NCBI GenBank assembly: GCA_020687605.1
Contig: JAJEQY010000030.1
Span: 1 to 35,922, forward strand
Source: Intestinimonas aquisgranensis
GTDB taxonomy: Bacteria > Bacillota > Clostridia > Oscillospirales > Oscillospiraceae
Direction: 5' to 3'
DNA: 35,922 nt
Part shown: positions 31,794 to 35,922 of the stretch, piece after piece
Position numbering within the stretch: the stretch's first letter is position 1
How the letters are laid out: every line of letters starts with the position of its first letter
The notes under the pieces: model-generated
Databases searched by the model: none
Seen by the model: only the letters and a program-made list of their open reading frames with translations
What the model was told of the DNA's origin: nothing
Made by a program: the position numbers and the translations under genes

Positions 31794-31822
31794 AACCGTC
31801 TGCAGAGATGCAGGCGGTTTTT
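31794..31822 (+). terminator. Terminator after the toxin-antitoxin pair
   Basis: AACCGTCTGCA, loop GAGA, TGCAGGCGGTT with one wobble, then TTTT. An att-like site follows within 10 bases, the same hairpin-then-site order seen in modules A to C. Confidence 0.8.
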
Positions 31823-31828
31823 CTATGG

Positions 31829-31866
31829 CAGGCATATCAAAATCTGGACCGCAATACAAAGATAAA
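31829..31866 (+). repeat. att-like site d
   Basis: CAGGCATATCAAAATCTGGA, CCGCAATACAAAGATAAAA. The first ten bases and the ATACAAAGA tail match the sites at 880 and 7677; the T-rich core is poorly kept. It lies between the toxin-antitoxin pair and the integrase genes. Confidence 0.4.
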
Positions 31867-31969
31867 ATCCTGCCCGCAGATGATAACTTTCTGAAAATAG
31901 TTGCGGTTGGGGGTGGCTATTTGGAGGAAGTTCGGGTATTGTGTGTTGCTGACAAAGGAGGCGGCACAC

Positions 31970-32272
31970 ATGAGAGACACACTGGAAAACCTGTACTTCG
32001 GAAACATTACCCCCAACGATCAAATCGTCAAATCGGGGACTGCCCTGAAAAAGGCTATGGAGCAGTCAGCGGAGTGCGAGGAGCAGCTCACCGCCCTGCT
32101 GGAGGACAAAGAAAAAGCGCTGCTGCTCCGGCTCATCAACGCGGAGAATGAGATCGGCAGCACCATGGCCCTGGAGAACTTCATCCTGGGGTTCCGTCTG
32201 GGAGTCCGCATGATCCTGGAGGCCCTGGACGAGGACGACGGCAGCCTGCTCGACCCAAACAAGGAGGAATAG
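31970..32272 (+). CDS. DUF6809-like small protein, 100 residues
   Basis: AAAGGAGG lies about 8 bases before ATG 31970; a longer upstream reading lacks a ribosome site. The protein starts MRDTLENLYFGNITPNDQIV and is otherwise two long helices (ECEEQLTALLEDKEKALLLR, then a hydrophobic FILGFRLGVRMILEAL) with an acidic tail. The LYFGNI-x-P start and helical layout are what I recall of DUF6809, a family found just before integrase genes in Clostridial mobilizable elements. Function unknown. It ends three bases before the first integrase, so the two are co-transcribed. Confidence 0.65.
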   Translation: MRDTLENLYFGNITPNDQIVKSGTALKKAMEQSAECEEQLTALLEDKEKALLLRLINAENEIGSTMALENFILGFRLGVRMILEALDEDDGSLLDPNKEE

Positions 32273-32275
32273 CCT

Positions 32276-33484
32276 ATGGCAAAACGCAGGCCGTCCGGCG
32301 ACGGCATGGTACGAAAGCGGGAGGACGGCCGCTGGGAGGGCCGTATCGTGGTGGGCCACAAGCAAAACGGCGAGCCCATCTTCCGGTATGTCCTGGCCAA
32401 AACCCAGAAGGAACTGCTGGACAAGCTCCATCGGGACCTGGAGGCCTTTCAGGATGTGGAGCTCACCGAGGACAGCCGCATGACCCTGGGGGAATGGCTG
32501 GACCGGTGGATGGAGGACTACGGCGCGGCCACCCTGCGGCCCAACACCCTGCGGAGTTATGAGCAATTCATCCGGTGCTACATCAAACCCTATCTGGGGG
32601 ATAAGATCGTCTCCCGGGTGACCCGCATGGACATCCAGAAGCTGTATCGAAAGCTGAAACACGAGGGCCGTGTCCGCAGGCACCCGGAACACGGGCATGA
32701 GCTGTCAGACACCATGGTGCTCCGCATCCACGCCATGCTCCACCGGTGCCTGAAGGACGCGGAGGCGGCCCATGTGATCGCCCGGAACCCCACCGATGGA
32801 GCTGCGGTGCCCAAGGCCAACCATCGTCCCAAGCAGATCCTCACGAAGGAGCAGATGGAGACATTTCTGGCTGCAGTGGAGCGCAACGAGATCTGGCGGG
32901 ATTTCTTCTACACGGAGCTGACCACCGGCCTGCGCCGGGGCGAGATCTGCGGCCTCATGTGGCAGGACTTCGATGAGAAGGCCGGGACGCTGAAGATTCT
33001 TCGGTCCGTGAATGTCCCCAAGGCCGGAGAGCTGGAGATCGGTGAGACAAAGACCAGCCAGGGCCGGCGGACCATCCGCCTGCCGCCCAGCACCGTCCAG
33101 CGTCTGCGGGAGCGGAAACAGCACACCGTCAGCCAGTGGATCTTCCCGGAACCGCTGGCTCCGGAGAAACCGGTGCGGCCCAGCGCCGCCTACTACTGGA
33201 TGAAACGAATTTTGAGAGAGGCCGGCCTGCCTGAGATCAGGTTCCACGATTTAAGGCATACCTTTGCCACCCACGCCCTCACCAGCGGCGTGGATGCCAA
33301 GACCCTGTCCGGCATTCTGGGCCACACCAATGCCAGCTTCACCCTGGACACCTACACCCACGTGACGCCGGACATGCAGCAGGAGGCCAGCCATATCGTA
33401 GGCGGCTTTCTGGAAGATCTCCTGGGGAAAGACCTGAAACCGTGGCAGAGAGACAGGCCGGAGGGAGGTGCCCGCCATGGGTAA
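32276..33484 (+). CDS. Tyrosine integrase 1, 402 residues
   Basis: AAGGAGG lies 8 bases before ATG 32276. Domains: an AP2-like arm-binding domain at residues 8-55 (GMVRKREDGRWEGRIVVGHK), a SAM-like core-binding domain at 68-175, and a catalytic domain at 185-380. The full set of catalytic residues is visible: R220 in TTGLRRGE, K259 in GETKT, H324 and R327 in HDLRHTF, H350 in ILGHTN, and Y360 in DTYTHV. It should catalyse site-specific integration and excision. The stop overlaps the next integrase start by 8 bases. Both integrases share closely related N-termini, pointing to duplication or paired action. Confidence 0.92.
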   Translation: MAKRRPSGDGMVRKREDGRWEGRIVVGHKQNGEPIFRYVLAKTQKELLDKLHRDLEAFQDVELTEDSRMTLGEWLDRWMEDYGAATLRPNTLRSYEQFIRCYIKPYLGDKIVSRVTRMDIQKLYRKLKHEGRVRRHPEHGHELSDTMVLRIHAMLHRCLKDAEAAHVIARNPTDGAAVPKANHRPKQILTKEQMETFLAAVERNEIWRDFFYTELTTGLRRGEICGLMWQDFDEKAGTLKILRSVNVPKAGELEIGETKTSQGRRTIRLPPSTVQRLRERKQHTVSQWIFPEPLAPEKPVRPSAAYYWMKRILREAGLPEIRFHDLRHTFATHALTSGVDAKTLSGILGHTNASFTLDTYTHVTPDMQQEASHIVGGFLEDLLGKDLKPWQRDRPEGGARHG

Positions 33485-35057
33485 GCGGCGGAAAAAGGGC
33501 GAGGGCTCCGTCCGCCAGCGAAAAGACGGCCGCTGGGAGGGCCGGGTAGTCATCGGCTACGACGAGAAGGGCCTGCCCAGGACAAAGAACGTCCTGGCCA
33601 AAACGAAACGGGAGTGCCAGGAAAAGCTGAAACAGCTCCGGGAGAAGGTGACCGGTCCCAGGACGGAGAAGGTCCGGCCGGAGATGCCCTTCGGGGAGTG
33701 GCTGGACTTCTGGTATCAGACCTATGTAAAGCCCCAGATCCGCCCCACTACCCAGGCCAACTACGAGGCGAAAATCTATCAGCACATCATCCCGGAGCTG
33801 GGGAAGATCCCCCTGAACCAACTGGCCCAGAAGGACCTCCAGCAGTTCTATGCCCGAATGAAAACGGGCGGGCGGCTCATCCGCACGGAGCAGTTCGGCA
33901 AGGGGCTGTCCGACTCCATGGTGCGCGGCCTCCACGCCGCCTGCCGGTCCGCTCTGGAAAAGGCGGTGCAGGAGGGACTCATCCGCACCAATCCGGCGGT
34001 GGGCTGCAAGCTGCCGCCCAAGCGGGGGCGAGAAATGCAGGTACTGGGCCGGGAGGAGCTCCAGCGGTTCCTGATCCAGGCCCAGGCGGAGGGCTATTTC
34101 GAACTGTTTCTTCTGGACTTATGTACCGGCCTGCGGCGGGGCGAACTGCTGGCCCTCCAGTGGGACGACCTGGACTTCAAGACCGGGACCCTGACCGTGA
34201 ACAAGCAGGTCTACGAGGTGAAGGGGCGGCTCCAGGTGAGCGTCCCCAAGACACGCGCCTCCATCCGCAGGCTGGTCCTGCCACCCGGCGTGGTGGAGGT
34301 GCTGCGGGCGTATCGGGAGACGGTGGACTCCCGATGGATGTTCCCCTCCCCGGTCAAAGAGGACGTGCCCATGACGCCGGGAGCGGTGCGACGGCGTCTC
34401 CAGATCATTCTGGAGCGGGCCGGGTGCAAGAAAATCAGATTTCATGATTTACGGCATACTTTTGCCACATTATCCTTGGAGAACGGCATGGATGTGAAGA
34501 CCCTCTCCGCTATGCTGGGCCATGTGTCGGCGGCCACCACCCTGGACATCTACACCCATGTCACCGGGGATATGCAGAGCGAGGCGGCGGCGAAAATCGA
34601 CCGGGGACTGGGCAACGAGGTGCAGGAGGAATCCGTTCAGTCGGAACGGGACGCAGCCGAAGACTTCCAGCCGGTGCTGAGAAAAACCCGGAAGCCCGGC
34701 ACCGGGTGTATCACCCAGATCAATGACCACCTGTTTGAGGGCCGTTACTCCCCCACCTGGCCGGACGGCACCAAACACTCCAAATGCGTCTACGCCCACA
34801 CCCGGGAGGAGTGCGAGGCGAAGCTGAAGGTGCTGATCCAGCAGATGAACACAGAGCGGCAGGCCCTGCGGGACAAAGCACGGGGCGTCACTCCGCCGGA
34901 TAAACTCACCAAAACCCAGAAGAAGATCTGGACGTACATGAAATTCCACCCCGATGTGACCAGCTACCGGGCCATCGCCCGGGGCGCCGGAGTGGCCCGG
35001 CATACGGCGGCCAAGTGGTATGAGATAATGCGGGGGATGCTGGGGCGGGCAGCGTAA
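33477..35057 (+). CDS. Tyrosine integrase 2 with C-terminal extension, 526 residues
   Basis: I chose ATG 33477 over GTG 33468, because GGAGGGAGG lies correctly for the former. Catalytic residues are complete: R220 in TGLRRGE, K258 in VPKTR, H323 and R326 in HDLRHTF, H349 in MLGHV, and Y359 in DIYTHV. After the usual end at about residue 385 there are 140 extra residues. They include a second arm-binding-like segment (GCITQINDHLFEGRYSPTWP, then YAHTREECEAKL) and a helix-turn-helix (TSYRAIARGAGVARHTAAKW). That extension is unusual for the family. An att-like site lies 22 bases after the stop, the normal position for the element end. Confidence 0.9.
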   Translation: MGKRRKKGEGSVRQRKDGRWEGRVVIGYDEKGLPRTKNVLAKTKRECQEKLKQLREKVTGPRTEKVRPEMPFGEWLDFWYQTYVKPQIRPTTQANYEAKIYQHIIPELGKIPLNQLAQKDLQQFYARMKTGGRLIRTEQFGKGLSDSMVRGLHAACRSALEKAVQEGLIRTNPAVGCKLPPKRGREMQVLGREELQRFLIQAQAEGYFELFLLDLCTGLRRGELLALQWDDLDFKTGTLTVNKQVYEVKGRLQVSVPKTRASIRRLVLPPGVVEVLRAYRETVDSRWMFPSPVKEDVPMTPGAVRRRLQIILERAGCKKIRFHDLRHTFATLSLENGMDVKTLSAMLGHVSAATTLDIYTHVTGDMQSEAAAKIDRGLGNEVQEESVQSERDAAEDFQPVLRKTRKPGTGCITQINDHLFEGRYSPTWPDGTKHSKCVYAHTREECEAKLKVLIQQMNTERQALRDKARGVTPPDKLTKTQKKIWTYMKFHPDVTSYRAIARGAGVARHTAAKWYEIMRGMLGRAA

Positions 35058-35078
35058 AAAGGCGGCTTTCCCTGCCCA

Positions 35079-35113
35079 TCCTATCAAATTTTATAATGCA
35101 TCATCAAAAGTAT
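35079..35113 (+). repeat. att-like site e (probable right end of the mobilizable element)
   Basis: TCCTATCAAATTTTATAATG, CATCATCAAAAGTATC. It aligns with site a2 (TATCAAATTTTATTATGCAA) over about 20 bases with one difference. It lies directly downstream of integrase 2, where attL/attR of such elements usually falls. Confidence 0.5.
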
Positions 35114-35122
35114 CATTCTGCC

Positions 35123-35151
35123 TTGCAGAGCACCTCCAAATATCGTATGAT
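35123..35151 (+). promoter_or_regulatory. Promoter for the downstream membrane-protein gene
   Basis: TTGCAG at 35123-35128, 17-base spacer, TATGAT at 35146-35151. The spacer contains one arm of a 10-base inverted repeat (AGCACCTCCA) whose other arm (35179-35188) covers the ribosome site. Confidence 0.6.
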
Positions 35152-35192
35152 GGATAAGAGAAGTACCGGCAATTGCCATGGAGGTGCTGAAA

Positions 35193-35678
35193 TTGAGTAT
35201 CCAAGAGGCTCTCATCACGATGTTTACCGACGATCCCGTCAACTGGCTCAAATGGGCGGTCGTGTTTGCGGTCCTGATCGGCGGCTATGCCGTCGCGGTG
35301 CCGCTCTACAAAAAGGTGTCCCACGGCATGAGTTGGGAACGGAAACGGGACATCGCAAAGAGCAGGGACCACATCATCAAAGCGTCTCTGGTGGACAAGC
35401 ACCCCTCTGGCGAGGTATCCCGCTACAACTGGCGCGCCGTCTATCGATACACGGTCGCAGACGAAGAGCGGCAGTATGTTGCCCATTTCAAGCACCCGGC
35501 AACGCCGCCCCTGTACCTGTATCTCTATTATGTCGATGATCCTGACAAGCTGTTTTCCTGCGAGGAGTACCACTATGAAAACCACAAGGGGCTGCTCCTG
35601 TTTCCGGTCATCTTCTTGCCTTGGATCTTGGCTTGCATCGCCCTCGTTCTCCTGGGCGTGGACCTGTCGGGGTTTTGA
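35193..35678 (+). CDS. Membrane protein of unknown function, 161 residues
   Basis: I favour TTG 35193, since GGAGGTG at 35180 lies 7 bases upstream; ATG 35178 is in frame but lacks a ribosome site. Two membrane segments are visible, about residues 14-36 (WLKWAVVFAVLIGGYAVAVP) and 135-158 (LLLFPVIFLPWILACIALVL). Between them lies a soluble domain of about 95 residues rich in aromatic residues (NWRAVYRYTVADEERQY, YLYLYYVDDP). The layout is like DUF3592-type two-pass proteins with a beta domain, but I cannot name the family. It is a single-gene unit with its own promoter and a very strong terminator. Confidence 0.7.
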   Translation: MSIQEALITMFTDDPVNWLKWAVVFAVLIGGYAVAVPLYKKVSHGMSWERKRDIAKSRDHIIKASLVDKHPSGEVSRYNWRAVYRYTVADEERQYVAHFKHPATPPLYLYLYYVDDPDKLFSCEEYHYENHKGLLLFPVIFLPWILACIALVLLGVDLSGF

Positions 35679-35704
35679 AAGGCATATCGGCATTCTGAAC
35701 GTTC

Positions 35705-35743
35705 AAAAGAGGTTGGTATCACATCGTGATACCAACCTCTTTT
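35705..35743. terminator. Strong bidirectional terminator
   Basis: AAAAGAGGTTGGTATCAC and GTGATACCAACCTCTTTT form a perfect 18-base-pair stem with a 3-base loop, with A-run and T-run on the two sides. It can end both the membrane-protein transcript and the minus-strand remnant to its right. Confidence 0.85.
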
Positions 35744-35771
35744 CTCAAGGTCACTTCTTACTTTTCCTCTC

Positions 35772-35858
35772 TCAACCCCGCCAGTTGGCCAGTGGATAGG
35801 AGCCGTTTTTCTCTCGGTATTCCTGCAGTAATTGTCGTTCCCTTTCTGCGTACGCCGC
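35772..35858 (-). pseudogene. 3' remnant of an unknown gene cut at the terminal repeat
   Basis: The minus-strand reading AAYAERERQLLQEYREKNGS ends PLANWRG at TGA 35772-35774. It runs upstream only to the terminal inverted repeat, where a stop in frame precedes it. No start codon or ribosome site exists, so it is the C-terminal tail of a gene whose body lies elsewhere or was lost. The family is not recognisable from 28 residues. Confidence 0.4.
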
Positions 35859-35916
35859 TCAAAAAGTGCAGCTTGACCGCAGATGATGGTGCATCACCAC
35901 CGCTGGAATGGTGCAC
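35846..35916 (-). repeat. Right copy of 71-base terminal inverted repeat
   Basis: The inverse of bases 7-77, with three differences. Both copies point their shared sequence outward from the window and join a truncated gene on the inner side. This could mean two copies of one mobile element flank the region in opposite orientation, or that an assembly stopped at a repeat on both sides. Confidence 0.75.
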
Positions 35917-35922
35917 TGCTTC

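Noticed and set aside
35680..35700. att-like half site AGGCATATCGG after the membrane-protein gene
   Set aside because: Only eight or nine bases match and the core and tail are absent; chance is likely.

Overview
The window looks like an accessory, mobile-element-rich stretch from a Gram-positive gut Clostridia-type bacterium (Oscillospiraceae-like). This rests on strong AGGAGG ribosome sites, frequent TTG/GTG starts, a MobP3-type relaxase next to a DUF6076-type protein, tandem tyrosine integrases, and small conserved proteins typical of such elements. No rRNA, tRNA or CRISPR array is visible, and there are no core housekeeping genes. The same 71-base sequence sits at both window ends in inverted orientation, next to a truncated gene at each end.

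Layout. (1) 1-920: truncated gene, then AT-rich repeat module A. (2) 993-6680, minus strand: an eight-gene cluster with the character of polymorphic-toxin immunity genes (zinc-ribbon protein, DUF6138-like, DUF2262-like, Imm17-like and unknown small proteins; the last gene is frameshifted). (3) 7087-7715: repeat module B. (4) 7829-12089, plus strand: an AlbA_2/ATPase regulator and a TOTE-type primase-helicase-PLD protein behind a near-perfect promoter. (5) 12202-13233: repeat module C with a small cysteine-rich gene inside. (6) 13251-13925, minus: an esterase. (7) 14171-25473, plus: two small DNA-binding regulators followed by a tightly packed four-gene operon. It encodes a DruA(DUF4338)-like domain fused to a P-loop ATPase, an unknown 497-residue protein, a 1584-residue protein with a PD-(D/E)XK nuclease motif and an FtsK/HerA-like ATPase, and an SfsA-like nuclease-fold protein. 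This resembles the restriction half of phosphorothioate systems (DndFGH/SspFGH order) without the modification genes, and is the best candidate for an undescribed defence system. (8) 25594-25976: an IS256-family transposase remnant and a MITE-like inverted-repeat element. (9) 26074-35057: an integrative mobilizable element backbone (DUF6076-like, excisionase-like HTH, replication-initiator-like HTH, probable oriT, MobC-like, Sel1-fused relaxase, toxin-antitoxin pair, two tyrosine integrases). (10) 35193-35678: a membrane protein, then a strong terminator and a gene remnant.

Unifying structure: related att-like sites (GGCATATCA, T-rich core, ACAAAGAA) recur at about 281, 880, 7087, 7677, 12202, 13194, 31829 and 35079 and separate the functional blocks. 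The most economical reading is repeated integration of related elements at one site family, leaving an accreted island of cargo cassettes (immunity genes, TOTE system, DruA/FtsK system, transfer genes). Domain assignments come from motif recognition only; no database search was run.
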